From assembly GCA_036245805.1 (NCBI GenBank), contig BTRK01000006.1, positions 47,051,257 to 47,115,256 on the forward strand: a stretch of 64,000 nt of DNA. Direction: 5' to 3'. The notes under the pieces were generated by a model. The model saw only the letters and a list, made by a program, of their open reading frames with translations, was not told the origin of the DNA and ran no database searches. Made by a program: the position numbers and the translations under genes. Origin of the DNA: Pristionchus mayeri. Taxonomy: Eukaryota; Nematoda; Chromadorea; Rhabditida; Neodiplogasteridae. This document shows positions 41,851 through 53,889 of this stretch, piece after piece; the stretch's first letter is position 1; each line of letters begins with the position of its first letter.

Positions 41851-43237
41851 TCATCACACAGTGACCACTCCGGCTTGGATGGGGATTCTCTTTTCTTGAA
41901 GAGTCGAAGGCGGAAGCTAGGGGTATTAGGGAAAACCACTCCAAATCAGAGAGAAATGAGAGAGGGACCGCTCGCGACGACTAACAAGGAATGGAACCAC
42001 AAATGCGTACTTGTCTTCGCTGTTGAGCCTGGCATTATCATGATTTTCCCTGCCCATCAAGGTTGAAATTTAGGAAATTTTCAGATCTCGGAATCTCGAA
42101 AGTGATGGGAAAGAAGGACTCAAGGATGACTCAAGGACCGGGATCGGGATACTATCGACCCATTGAAACAATCGCATTCGGCCATGCAAACGATCGACAT
42201 GTATCATACAATGAGAAAGGCTCGTTTGATTAAATAAGAATTTTGAGTCACAAATAAGTGGGAAAGGATGATTCGGGAAATAAATTTTGATTATGCGAGG
42301 GCTGTTTTTCGGAGAATAGCTGACTGTGCATATCCGTACAGTGGTGTAAGTTGATAACAAGCTCTAACAATTAATCGAATGTCTCAGTAAATAATTCATG
42401 TTACAAAATATCATTCATGTGTCATTGAATATCAAAATCGAGTTAAATTTAACAATTACAATTTCTTCTTCACTGTTCTGAGTGGCTGCACTGACATTGA
42501 ACACTCCACTAAGACTTATCTAATCAATATTCATTATTCAATATTTTGTTCAAGCCTCAGGTCATTAGCCTGTTATCTATTATCATTATCATTATCTAAT
42601 ATTTGATGCATATTGTTATTTTCAGTCGATATCTGGTCGATTGGGGCGATTCTGTGCGAGATGATCACCGGTCGGATTCTCTTCAAAGCCGTTCCTCCGA
42701 AGATGGACAATCCGGTGACGGCTCTCAATATCTGTGGCCCGATTCCGAACATTGTGATCGATCAACATGTGAGAAATGTGCCGTACAACTCTATAAGTTT
42801 GTCCAAAATATGATACAGGATTTTAATAGCAGCAGAAAATTTGTATCACGGCTCTTTCTCACAGCTTCGTTTATTTTTAATCGGCTGCATTTATCAAATT
42901 TATCACAATGTTTCCTCCAATGGACCAATTGTTTCATGTGTGAGACTATTGCCGTTGTTTATCCAACTTTTTAAACTAATCCAATACATTTGTCAATCGG
43001 AGTACAGGTTTATGGACAGAAAATCTTTCAATTCCAGGTGAAACACGAGCCAAGTCGCAAGTATCTCCGCGATAAATCACTCAAAGCCGTGCGAATGGAC
43101 TTCTTGAAGCATTTTGTGGACACTGGACGGCCTTGGCTCACGAAGGAGGTCCTTCAGAATGGCATTCATCTCGTTAACTTTATCGATCGCACAATTGCAT
43201 TCGATCATACGGAGAGGTTTGTATCAAAATTCGACAC

Positions 43238-43353
43238 TCGGCCGGATGAGAACAAAAAAAGCCCTGTTGTATAATAATATTTTCGCAGAATACGGTACGG
43301 CCTAATGTGAAAATTCTGGAGAAGAGCACTATTTTTGGTTCTCCTCCGACCTA
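43238..43353. mobile_element. MITE family R3 copy 3
   Basis: It starts CGGCCGGATGAGAAC and ends GGTTCTCCTCCGACCTAG. It lies in the intron between the last two exons of the MAP kinase relic. Confidence 0.7.
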
Positions 43354-43925
43354 GTGCCTCGAAATTGCACGAACGATAATTTCTATGCCAGAATGGATGT
43401 AGATGAGGCCCTCGCGCACCCGTTCCTCGCCGGTGTTCGACTACCGGAGAAGGAGGTCGTCTCGAGACAAGTTATCTACGATTTTGGGGATAGGCCAATG
43501 GAAGAGTGGAAGAAGCTAATATGGGAAGCCATTCAGGCATCTCCCGTTCAATTAGATTCGCTCAGACTCAATTAGACCCACTCTCGTATTCCATGAAGAC
43601 GGTAATCGACTGGTTCAAGTTGTTGGACACAGCTTTATATTGCCTGATAATCATTTCAGCATTTTTGAATGGCGGAAACTATGCGTTGTTATGTTTAAAA
43701 GTCCATCGTGTGTTGTAAAAAATACTTAAATAGTTAACAACGTATTTATCTTTCACTGTACAATATCTATCGAAATATGGAAGTACAATTATGCATGACG
43801 AGTTGGCTTCATGATCTCGAGATCGGGCATTGGGCGCTTCTTAAAATTTAGGTTTTAATACGTACTATGAATTTTATTATTAACAGTATTAATGTTTTCA
43901 TTGTAAGCTCTAATGTTGTCACTAT

Positions 43926-46900
43926 TCATATAGTGGTACTTTCTGAAGACATTCGGGCTTCAGCCAGTCCCTCACTCACTTCTCTCTCTTTCTCGCCGTT
44001 CACGGACATCCGCTTGCCCGTAATGCACAGGAGCAGAAGCATGAAGAAGAGCCCGATGCACTCGACGATGGAAACGACGGAGAGACCGAGCCAGAGACCA
44101 GCCTGACCGCCCAGGTCGTTCACTGCGGCCGAGAGCTGCAAATTTGATCCATTTCCGTTATGATTGGGTCTTTCAGTTTCGAATATTCAACACAACGTGG
44201 GCGCCTCGCATGCGACCACGTTGCACCTACCACTCTTTTTGTCAACCCATCTATGTCTTAAACCACGTTACAATTCACAATGCCATCCAATCAGATGAAC
44301 ACATATTTTGAAGCTCACCGAATAGGCCGCACTCTCGACGAGTACTTGATACTCGAGCGACTCGTAGAAGACGTTCACGATCATTCCGTTCTTCTTGTAC
44401 CTGACCAATTTGTGTCAGCTAAGCGTAAAAGAGCTGATAAAATATCACCGAAAAATCCTTTATTACTCACCACTCCTGGCAGTTCTCGACCGTCTTGAAG
44501 TTGGAGTTCCACGCCTCGCACGAGCCTTTCTGCAATAATAAAATCCGTACACTTATCAAAAACATTTTCTCACTATTAGTGCCTCGTAAAGCATGACCAT
44601 CTACATTCTGCGCTCTCTGCCACCGTTGAGACAGGCGGGAGAGCACACATGGAGAAAGTCATTTATTTCAAATTTATTTCTCACCCCAGGCAGGTACATC
44701 TGCGTGCCGTTCGAGGTCATATTAGATGCGAACGTCGTCGTGGTTGAGGCCGTGCTGCTGGACGCAGCGGGTGGAAAGAGCGTGAAGCTCGTCGATGAGA
44801 CTGTGCTCGAAGCTTTGGTTGTATGAATTGGCGTAGTGGCTGGCGCATTGGTGGTTGGATTCGTGGCTCCTCCAGAAATGGGGTCCAATGCGCCTCGCTT
44901 CTTCCTTCCAAAATCAGGCATGCCGCCGCCTCCCATACCGCCTCCTCCCGATCCATCGCTGCCTCCTCCCCATCCGCCTCCTGATCCTCCTGTCGTCGTA
45001 GCTGTCTTCGGAGTGGGAAGACCGGGTCCTCCAGGAGTCGGCGGCGTCACGGGAAGCGTCGTAGGAGGAACAGTAGGAGCAGGCGTAGGCGAAGGAGTCA
45101 CTCCTGCTGCTGCGAGCATCGCGGCGCAGTCCTCAGCATCATCACCTCCATCGTCGTCCCAGCCGCTGAATTGCGGCATGTTCCCGTAGTTGCCCGAGCT
45201 GATCTTGAAGCAGTCGAAGAACTGCAATCAGAATATGCGCGCAGTTTCAATGTTGAAGAGAAAGCTAACCAGGAAGTGGATATCAAAAACGAAAATGTTG
45301 TGTGAGTGACGCAGGAGAGTTTTGAAATGGTGCTTCTCAAGCACACAATTAGTGAGCAGGAGCCAAATAGTGAGCAGATGCGCGTTCTCACCGTAAACAA
45401 GTTCTTTTACTCAACACTCTCGTCCACTTACCAGGAAAGGCCGCGAGCGTAGGTTGGAGTTTTGGAACGAGGCCTAGCGGGATCGAAAGTGGATCGAATT
45501 CTAAGAACTTCAACGTTTTCCATATCTGCTGTGAATGGCTGGTGGCAGTGGAATTTCGGAACATAGTCTGATAATGATAGGTTGTGCACCTCTCCCCAAA
45601 CTATGAACCCAGACATCCACTGATGCCCACACAGATATGCAACACGTAGAAGTTCTTTGAATTTGGCCCTATTTCGTTTCAGCTATGTCTTGCTCAACGA
45701 CTCCAACCTAGTTTCGTGGCCTTTGCCTGTAAGTTAAGATACAGCGGTTGTAGGTAAGGAACGCAAATTTCCACGGAGCGATACTTACGTCTGTGCACTT
45801 TACATTTCCGAGGAAGGAATTTGCCGGGAATCGTGTGCCGTCCGAGCACTTGTAGCTACACGGCCACTGGTCAAACCAGTTAGCAATAGGATTTGCGTGC
45901 TTCACACTGGGCCGTCCGCCGACGCTACAAAATAATTCACCATAAAAATATAAACAAATTACGGATCTGAACCGCTCACGTTTCCCAATTCTTTGCCTTT
46001 CGGAGCAATTTTTTCAGAATTATTCATTACAACACATGCGAAACTAATGAGTAGCGTATTCAAACAAGTCTCACCCGACAATGCCTTCAATCCAGAATCC
46101 GTTCCCCGACGTGCCTGACCAGATGATATTCTGCATGTCGGAGCAGCTCGTGACTGCAATTACGACGTTTACAAACCCTAAATACTCGCGCAACTCACTC
46201 CATACAATTGGAGCTGTTGTCGTCGTCGTTGTGGTAGTAGTAGTGGTGGTTGTCGTCGACGTCTTCGGCGTCGTCGTCGTCTTCACAGTCGTGGGAGGTC
46301 CACCCGTCGTGGACGCCGTCATCTTAGCCTTCTCTGATTGGCAGTTGCCTCCAGTCGGTTTGTCCCTGTCGCTGAACCACGCGTTGAAGTACGGGAATCT
46401 CGTCGAGGAGGCAGTCGGGAAATTTCCGTATTCCACCTCGATCGCACCGAACTTGAAGAACTGCAAATATCTGATTTACGTATAAGCATATAAGGATTTT
46501 ATTGATTTTTCGTATTTTTGTATATTAATTCTCAGCTTATTCAGCCAGCATCTATCCTATGGAAAATTGGCAATAGGGGTCAATTTCGTCATTGTTAGGT
46601 AACTTTAATCTTTACACGGTCATAAACATGTGCTATGTTTATAACCACTCACGTCCGTGCACTTCACTTCAGGCGTAGTGAAGGGGGCGATGGGCAGCCG
46701 TTCATTATTGGGACACTCATAATAGCACGGCCAGCACTCCCACCAGTTGTCCGCGTATTTCGGATCGCACTCGATCCTCGGCCTGCAGAATAGGGCTGCG
46801 GTTCGGATTGACGAAATTTGGGTGACTATCTGCTCATGTTCTATCACCGCTCGAAGAGAGAGTGTGTAAAGTGAGTAAACGATTGACCGAGTTTCGAATT

Positions 46901-49900
46901 CTTAATATTACTCACTGGCACGGTTCGTTCTCCTTGAACTTCCCCGATGCCATGATGAGGGCCTGCGATTGATACCTTTCTCAAATAAATCCACCTCAAT
47001 TTCTCACATATTGCGCCACTTGCTCTGGTTTGTCCCTGTAGCCGCCCCGGCAATTGTTAGTGGTAGTTGTGGTCGGGGCCTTGGTTGTGGTAGTGGTGGT
47101 AGAAGCCGTCGTCGTGGTCGCTTTCGTCGTTGTCGTCGTCGGTTTCGGGGTCGTCGTTGTCGTAGTCCTCTTCGTCGGCCGAGTCCAGTCCGGGGTCGTC
47201 TTCGTCTCCTGGAGTAAGAAAATGAGCCAAATGAGCCATTTTCGACACATAATTGATGGACGTACTCCATTTTCTAACCTGGTCCTTCTTCTGCTCATGC
47301 ATCTGAGCCGACGTGCCGACACCGACGGTGTAGCCGAACGCGGGGTATGTGAGCACCTGGATTCATCGATTCTAACAACCATCATGCTTATCCATGCCGT
47401 GAAGCAATGGGATAAACAGGTGTCTTATTGCACTCATTTTCTGTTGAGACTACTGAGCGAGATCGAGAAATCTACCACCGACTCATAATACGCACTCAAA
47501 CCAAACCCTTGAGATTACCAGTGGGTGATGTCACGAAAACTCAAATAATGACTGACGGATAGCGTGGTGCTGAAGTAGCTCTCCTTGCAGGGCGGATTGC
47601 AGCCGCATTCGTCGATCGGATTGAGATTTGTGTCGTTCGCGTTCGCGTTGAGCTGGTCGCCACGGAGCACCACGATGCAATCGGCTGTAATTGTAATGTA
47701 GTATATTATATCCATATATGGAGCATAGATTCGATCAGTATTTCACAATATTAATTAGCACTCGACAAACACAATCAGAGTCTCTTCATTCTTGAACCTC
47801 ATCGAAATAAAACCAGATTGTCCAAAAAAGCTGGCTTTACGAATTTCGTGCTCTATTTATAATCCCGTATGTGTAGCTAATATTTTTCTGACCATCTGCT
47901 GGCGTGCTGCACCATGTGTCGTTGTGGGCTTTCCGATAAACGGGATGAGCGCAACCACATCTCTGCAATATTACATCATCATTTCGAACGTTTTTTTGCA
48001 AAGTTGAGAAGTTTCAGAATTGCACAATTTGACGCCATCTGAACTCTTGGTAAGCACCAAGAATCTCTGCATAAGCGTAGCATGTCACGAGGTGCCTCCA
48101 CTGCCCGTCCTAGCAACGCTCTAACCCCCAATGACACCCCCAATGACCACGAGGCCGTGGTGCTCTAAACTCTTAAACTCGAGAGTAGAGCACGAAACGC
48201 AACGAAATATTCCCAAAACTTCATAGGTCATGAATATTTAGTACTCAAATAATGCTTGCAAGAATACTTCCGTGTTGGGAGGGAAGGAGATGAGAAATAT
48301 TGCAGAGAAAGAATGCAACATGTCATCCATGTACGCGCTCTCTCTCTCGCGAGAAGCTCTTACAGAACAAACACATCAAAATGGTCTGAGATCACTGAGC
48401 CAACAAATCGACGCGCAACCGAAGGACCTCTGAGAGAAAGGAGAACAGAGTAAAGAATTATGCAGAAGTCAACGGAACCTCGGTGATCCGCTTCTGCAAG
48501 CAGGATGTGAAGCAGGAGTCGATCGTGTAGGGCAGGTCCTCATAGTAGTTCGTGCCAGGCGCCATCTCATTTACGCATTTGCCATAGGGCTCCATGACTC
48601 GTTCAGTGCGAGACTGAAAAACGATTTCACTTGTGAAACAACTACAATTTTTCTAAATTCGTTTTCACTCTGAGTCAAAACACCGCAGGCTGAGGATTGC
48701 TCAGGAGACCTTGGAGATGGCGATGGACGTCTGGAATCCGACGCCGACGTTGAAGCCGTGGTTGTCGAGCGATACGAGTGACTCCTCCTCGTTCACCTAT
48801 AGTGAGCAACCTCCACCCCCATTTGAGCAGCAATCATCATCTCTCGTATTGTGGCATTGTCCAACTACCATCCCTTCTTTATACTCTTTCGTCTCGATAT
48901 TTGCTGATGCGTCCGCACTTTTTCGGCAGAAATGTGAGTGTACGCGGCAGTCAGAGTCTGAGGGAGGCTGGCAAAAGACGTTAGGCAGCGGCGGGGATCG
49001 AACCCGCGACCTCAGGATAGCGAGACAAGCAAGCACACCACTCGGCCACGATGACAGTTGGGGAGCTCAGTCCTGTTCGCGAATAAGTAGAGCGGAGCGA
49101 GGGTGCGCGCGAGTTCAGCCGGGGGAGGGAGAGCGGGGAGGAAGGAAGGAAAGTTGGCGGGTGCGCGCTGGAAGGGGGGCTGAGGGGAGGTGAGCGAGTG
49201 AACGGAGGTGATAGGGTAATCCGAAGGCGAGTGAGAGGGAAAGCGGAGGTGAAATAGCGGAGGAGAGAGGGGAGGGGAGGAGAGAGAGTAGGGGAGTTGG
49301 GAGAGCGGAGGTGAGATAATCTAATGAGGGAATTATAGGCAGCGTATCAATTCGAACAGCTTAGTAATCCGAAGGCAAGTGAGAGGGAGAGCGGAGGTGA
49401 AATGGATAACGGAGGAGAGAGAGAGCGAGGGGAGGTGGGAGAGCGGAGGTGAGATAATCTAATAAGGTAATGATTGGCAGCGTATCAATTCGAACAGCTT
49501 AGTAATCCGAAGGCAAGTGAGAGGGAGAGCGGAGGTGAGGAGAGACGGGAGGGGAGGTGAGAGGGTGAACGGACTAGGAAAATAACGCTATGAGGGAATC
49601 ACGGGTAGCTTATCATTTCGAACAACTTAGTCGCCCGAAGGCAAGTGAGAGGGATAGCGGAGGTGATGAGAGACGGGAGGGGAGGTGAGAGGGTGAACGG
49701 ACTGGGGAAACAACGTTATGATGGAATGACGGGTAGCGTATCATTTCGAACAACTTAGTAACCCGAAGGTAAGTGAGAGGGATAGTGGAGGTGAGGAGAG
49801 ACGGGAGGGGAGGTGAGAGAGTGAACGGACTGGGGAAACAACGTTATGAGGGAATGACGGGTAGCGTATCATTTCGAACAACTTAGTAACCCGAAGGCAA

Positions 49901-52900
49901 GTGAGAGGGATAGCGGAGGTGAGGAGAGACGGGAGGGGAGGTGAGAGGGTGAACGGACTGAAAAGATTACGCTATGAAGGAATGAGTGGTGATGTAATTT
50001 CAGAACAACTTAGTCCCGGCTCGCCGCGTAGCGGCGAGCCCTGACTGAACTTAGTTCAAAGGCGAACTCCCGCCGAAGGCGGGAGTGAGCGTCGGGGTTA
50101 CCAGAAGCGTTTGACGGGTTAGCTGGTGATCGAATAAGCTCGGGTATATGAGCATTTAGTGATAATGGTAGATCGTTTTTACGTTATCTGGAGTGAAGGG
50201 GAGAAAGTATTTAGAGGGAATAACGGGTATTATTCTAAACACCTTGATTAATATATTGTTCAGAATTTAAAATCTTTTCACTTGGTCGATTTTAAAGGCG
50301 GTACACTTAGTTAGCTAGTGTATCTCTCTCTACGCACCGTCATTCGCACTCCTACGCGAAGCGTCGTCGGCAGAAAATCGGAGACGAAAGTGAAAGAGTC
50401 GGCAAGCTGAAAATCATTATTTTTGTTGTTGTATTTTTTCAAAATTTATGTTTTGGAAAACTCACATTAGCAGTGAGGATGAGGCGTAGGCCGTGCGCGA
50501 GACCGGCTCTGCAAAATACAGCAATCTGTTTTTCTCTGCGTTGAGGAAGCGAATGTTTTCCTCTAAAACCGTCAGAATATTACAGAGCTTTGGATATGTA
50601 TAACGAGTAAGTTCTCGTGCTCGTACAGCTCTGAAGGCATGAAATGCCCACCGAGAGATGGTGTGATTGGCGCCCCGGTAGACGAAGCATCGGCCGTACA
50701 CCGGATCGGGCACCTCTTCGATCAGCGCACTGAAGATTGGATCACTCAGGGCGATGTCAATGATAAAATCGGTTGACATTCGACCTGTTTAATCTGTCAA
50801 AAAGATGCGAGAAAAGTTGCGTAAAAAGTTGCGCAAAAAGTTCGCGAACGTCTGATTCTCTCCTGTTCGTGTGCTCTCTCTTCTTCTCTAACCAGTGATT
50901 GTGATTGTTTACTTCCTTTTCCCTCTCTCGAAAACGCGTGCTCTCTCTTCTTTCTCTAACTTTTCACGCAGCTCCTTGAAAAGTTCGTTAAAAACCGGCC
51001 TAAATTTGTTCGAAATTCGTACTTTTCTTTTGTTTTTCTTATTTTTATCAATTATTTTTGCTTTTAACTTATGACTGATTATAAGGACAACCTTCCCTCT
51101 GATGGAATAGCTTGACATTACAGGGTGGTTAAAGTGGTGACTCATAATCGAAAAAATTACTCCAACCGTGTTTACTTTCACTACGCTGTATTCTGAAGCT
51201 ATTCCAGCTAAGGGAAGGTTGTCCTTCAAAGTATTCATAAGCTAAACGCAAAAATAATCCCTAAAAATAAGTAAAACAAAAGAAAAGCACGAATTTCGAA
51301 CATAGTTCGTCGAAAAGTTCGTGAACTTTTCAACGACCTGGTTAGAGAAAAAGAGAGAGCACACGAACAGGAGAGAATCAGAAGTTCGCGAACTTTTTAC
51401 GCAACTTTTCTCGCAGATTTCTGACAGATTAAACAGGCCGATTAATACACAATAGATCTTATTTTCCGATTATGTTCGGATGGTGACTTCTAGGGATTTA
51501 TTACTTAACAATTATCAACTAACGGATCGCAGGTGATTCCCTCGAAGAGGCACTCTGTGATGAGCTCCTCGAGTTGGTACAGGGCGGGCTCCTTCTGCGC
51601 CTCTGTCAGCTGAGCACCGAAGAAGACGAGCAGATCCGTCGCCCGATCCTGCCGCTCGTAACGGGTCAGACCCTGAATAGCGTACATTTGGGTATATTTT
51701 GATTTTAGCTTTATTTTATCCTGAGTGTACACAAATATTGCACAAGGGTAGTACTGGTTCAAGAAGTGTTTCATGGAAAATATGATTAAAATAGCACCTG
51801 GAACCCGTAGACGTCCGTTCCGTTTCCGATCTCCCCGGCATCAGCCGCCTTAAACTCGGTGAGCATCTTCTTGATTTCGGCAAAATCGGGATTCGTCGAG
51901 ACAACACTCCACTTGTAGGGGTTGAAGTTGCAGAAAGTCACGTCCGGGAAGGGCTGAGAAAAGGATTTTTCTCTATTGGCTTCCAATTTTAACGAGCATA
52001 TTGATGCTCCTGAGGTAATCCATTGATCTGACAAAGATCATGATGTTTGATTTCGGCTAGTCTTTCAGGTGTTGTGTGACTTGTTTTGTGACCGAGACTT
52101 TCACACATTTTGTGACTTGTGCGAAAACGTAGCCCAGATTCGCTGAGCTGATCCTAACCTCAGAGGAGAAGAAAGGGCAAACGATCCTTGTTAGGTTGCA
52201 CAAAAATACACCGATTTCATTTTATGGATTAACTAGTCCTGCTGCCATTTAATTTCGGCGTGGGCCCCGTCGTAATGGATCGATTTCACAATTCGAACAG
52301 ACGGAACACGAACACAGAGCTTTATATATATAGTTATAGATACTGAGAAAGACGGGGAATACCTGCGACGAGAAGACGATGGTGGTCGCGACGTCCGCCG
52401 GGTAGGCGAGGTACTTGATGATGATCATCGCCACCTGCCAGATGAACGCACCCACCCTGAATCAGGGGAACATTTTCAACCGCTCAGAACTCCTTACAGG
52501 AGTTTTTCCCCATTTTCCTGGAAACTTCGAAATGTGTGGGTAATATGTGCCGTTCGGGACAATTTCAGGAATTTTCGGCGATTTCTAACTACTTTTGCTT
52601 GCAAACTTCGAAAAACTGCTCACATTGCGACGAATACGAGGAACCAGAAGAAGCGGAGCAGCGACGAGGCAGACAACGCCACATTTCGAATGCATGCCAC
52701 TGCAAATGTCGAAATTTTCCAAGGATCGACGAACTTTCCATCAATAATTTACTAGACATTTCTGTATTTCCTGAATATTAATGGAATACATGTTTGTATT
52801 TGTATTTGAAATTGCGGGTTATCAAAATTACGCGTGAATTGAAAATTTCCCAACGCGCCTGATTGGTATTCAAGATAAAAGATCAAAGATAATGTGACCT

Positions 52901-52992
52901 GTAGACCAGCAGGCAAAGTCGACGAGGATCGTCGTCAACTGCATCACCCCAAGACGTTGACGTCGTCTACCGCCCCAGAAGCCTCTCCCACC
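43926..52992 (-). CDS. DEG/ENaC-family sodium channel subunit with mucin-like inserts (paralogue 1)
   Basis: Exons recognised in coding order: 52899-52992 (cytosolic N-terminus), 52624-52699 and 52363-52456 (TM1, SSLLRFFWFLVFVA to YPADVATTIVFSS), 51798-51953 (FPDVTFCNFNPYKWS), about 51520-51672, about 50652-50783 (DPVYGRCFVYRG), 50466-50508 (AGLAHGLRLILTAN), 50338-50406, 48710-48796 (LDNHGFNVGVGFQTSIAISK), about 48470-48612 (finger/palm Cys), about 47885-47960, about 47535-47690, about 47280-47355, 47035-47215 (Thr-rich), about 46660-46790, about 46200-46460 (Thr-rich), about 45785-45925, 44690-45222 (Gly/Pro/Thr-rich with an RKKR site), about 44465-44527, about 44318-44400 and 43926-44136. 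The last holds TM2 with the GGQAGLWLGLSVVSIVE signature. It forms or joins a trimeric amiloride-type Na+ channel at the cell surface. The upstream start exon was not found. The His-Gly gating motif near TM1 reads Ala-Cys. Confidence 0.85.
48985..49062 (-). repeat. tRNA-derived SINE-like element
   Basis: The reverse complement contains TGGCCGAGTGGTGTGC (box A) and GGTCGCGGGTTCGATCC (box B) at tRNA spacing. The acceptor ends (GTCATCG and CGCTGCC) do not pair well and the anticodon stem is imperfect, so it is not a working tRNA. It lies in an intron of DEG/ENaC paralogue 1, at the edge of the satellite array. Confidence 0.6.
49210..50010. repeat. Satellite array, units 128-145 bp, about six copies
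   Basis: Units begin TAATCCGAAGGCAAGTGAGAG at 49214, 49362, 49502, 49631, 49758 and 49886, and contain GGAGGGGAGGTGAGAG and CAATTCGAACAGCTTAG / CATTTCGAACAACTTAG. Purines dominate one strand. The three latest units are 128 bp and nearly identical, so that end is the youngest. The array is wholly within one intron of DEG/ENaC paralogue 1 (48797-50337). Confidence 0.9.
50015..50088. repeat. Three consecutive GC-rich hairpins
   Basis: GGCTCGCCGC-GTA-GCGGCGAGCC, then a weak CTGAACTTAGTTC palindrome, then ACTCCCGCC-GAA-GGCGGGAGT, with almost no spacer. The stems are perfect. The composition differs from the surrounding DNA. They sit at the end of the satellite array. Confidence 0.85.
50783..51443. 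mobile_element. Long foldback element (about 660 bp)
   Basis: The left arm starts GACCTGTTTAATCTGTCA and runs through AAAGTTCGCGAAC, CCTGTTCGTGTGCTCTCTC and AAGGACAACCTTCCC. The right arm repeats these inverted (GGGAAGGTTGTCCTT ... GAGAGCACACGAACAGG ... TGACAGATTAAACAGG). The arms are about 310 bp each, with the centre near 51150. It is inserted in an intron of DEG/ENaC paralogue 1. It shares a GTGCTCTCT core with R1 and R2. Confidence 0.85.
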
Positions 52993-53239
52993 CTATGGAA
53001 CTGCATTTTATTAATCAAATAATGGGTATTATATAAGAAGATGCGAATAGCACGATAGAGAGGAAATACTCGTCTATGCCGTCCGGCGAATTAGTTGTTC
53101 ATAAAGTAAAATTTCAATAAAATTATAAAATTGAGAAGAAGCCACTTTGTAGCCACGAGTGAGGGTGTTTTGACGGCTCCTGGACCACAGAGCCCCGTCG
53201 CCCCAGGTGAGCCTCGTGAGAGATCTTGGCCTATTGTTT

Positions 53240-53410
53240 TCCCCTTCCCAGAAGCATGTGGTCCTTAGCGAGAAGGATCGGAATCATGTTCAGCTAACGA
53301 ATTCCCAAACATCAGTCAGCTAACACATGCCAAAGAATTAGAGGATGGTTAGCGCGATCGGATGTGACGCACGAATGTGCAAGAAATGTGGAATGAAGTA
53401 GGACAAGCAG
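53240..53410. repeat. Block conserved between the two DEG/ENaC loci (copy at 58470-58640)
   Basis: AGAAGCATGTGGTCCTTAGC and GAGAAGGA plus TTAGCGCGATCG are shared in the same order. On the minus strand both contain an open tail LLAKDHMLLG(R/S)GKQ followed by a stop. In one place it lies 5' of DEG/ENaC 1, in the other 3' of DEG/ENaC 2. It may mark the junction of a tandem duplication or a lost gene's last exon. Confidence 0.65.
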
Positions 53411-53889
53411 CAGTGTGTCTCTTATCTGCTGAAACATATGCTGAGCTGAGGATCATGCACTAGTTAGCGCGATCGGCTTAACTAATGACACTCAAGTTGG
53501 AGCTTTTTTTTCTAGGCAAACTCCATTTATCAGTAGTATTCAATCATTCGACAATTGGATTCAGATAGCAATTGTGAAATTTTCATTGCCTCTATACTTT
53601 TATTACTGAACCATATTTCTAGGATACCTTTTACAACAATTTTTGCTTAGCTTTTGATTGGCAGCGGAAGCTGAAACGAGATCGCATTTTCCTACCGCAA
53701 TATAGCAAAAACATATCTAATAATAGCCAAAATATCAACATAATATGAGAATTTCGTTGGCGTGTGCCTGTGAACGAAATTAGAGTTTGCTAGTGTAGAT
53801 AAAATTAATTTAAACCGATTCCCGATCATTTATTTTGATTCAATTTATAGTTCTGTCGAATGGTGTAACTTTCAAGCACCACCTACACT
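53411..53889. other. No gene recognised
   Basis: AT-rich intergenic DNA upstream of DEG/ENaC paralogue 1. No promoter or missing 5' exon could be identified with confidence. Confidence 0.4.

Larger units (their letters stand above)
41059..43575 (+). pseudogene. p38-type MAP kinase relic or pseudokinase
   Basis: Exons recognised: 41059-41171 (RCFRELQLLRGLEHENIV, the alpha-C helix), about 41240-41364 (GFDLRILLA ... ISELL), about 41440-41520 (VIHRDLKPDNLAI, complete catalytic loop), 42626-42768 (VDIWSIGAILCEMITGRILF), 43038-43216 (LTKEVLQNGIHLVNFIDR) and 43392-43575 (MDVDEALAHPFLAGV ... DSLRLN, stop). Missing are the glycine-rich loop and the VAIK lysine. The DFG site reads LTLLGL, with a one-base frame change needed to continue (FDYAVIRSSSEEH). 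The activation loop with TxY and APE is absent. The alpha-E end has a frame break (LLRNI-stop, where KYLNSAK appears in another frame). The C-lobe part from 42626 looks intact. I infer a decayed p38-like gene rather than an active kinase. Confidence 0.75.

Noticed and set aside
44836..45189. Plus-strand Pro/Gly-rich collagen-like frame
   Set aside because: Antisense of the Gly/Pro-rich linker exon of DEG/ENaC paralogue 1.
46081..46485. Plus-strand frame rich in valine
   Set aside because: It is the antisense of the Thr-rich DEG/ENaC exon (Thr codons reading as Val codons on the other strand). The minus-strand frame has the splice sites and paralogue support.
47054..47488. Plus-strand valine-rich frame
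   Set aside because: Same reason: antisense of a Thr-rich channel exon.
48985..49062. Functional tRNA on the minus strand
   Set aside because: Box A and B are good, but the acceptor ends do not pair and the anticodon stem is weak, so a SINE-like origin is preferred.
48711..49193. 160-codon plus-strand frame
   Set aside because: It overlaps a DEG/ENaC exon in antisense, the SINE-like repeat and the start of the satellite; no splice or homology support.
49210..50010. CRISPR-like regular repeats
   Set aside because: Units are 128-145 bp with drifting sequence throughout and no constant repeat with unique spacers. This is a eukaryotic satellite.
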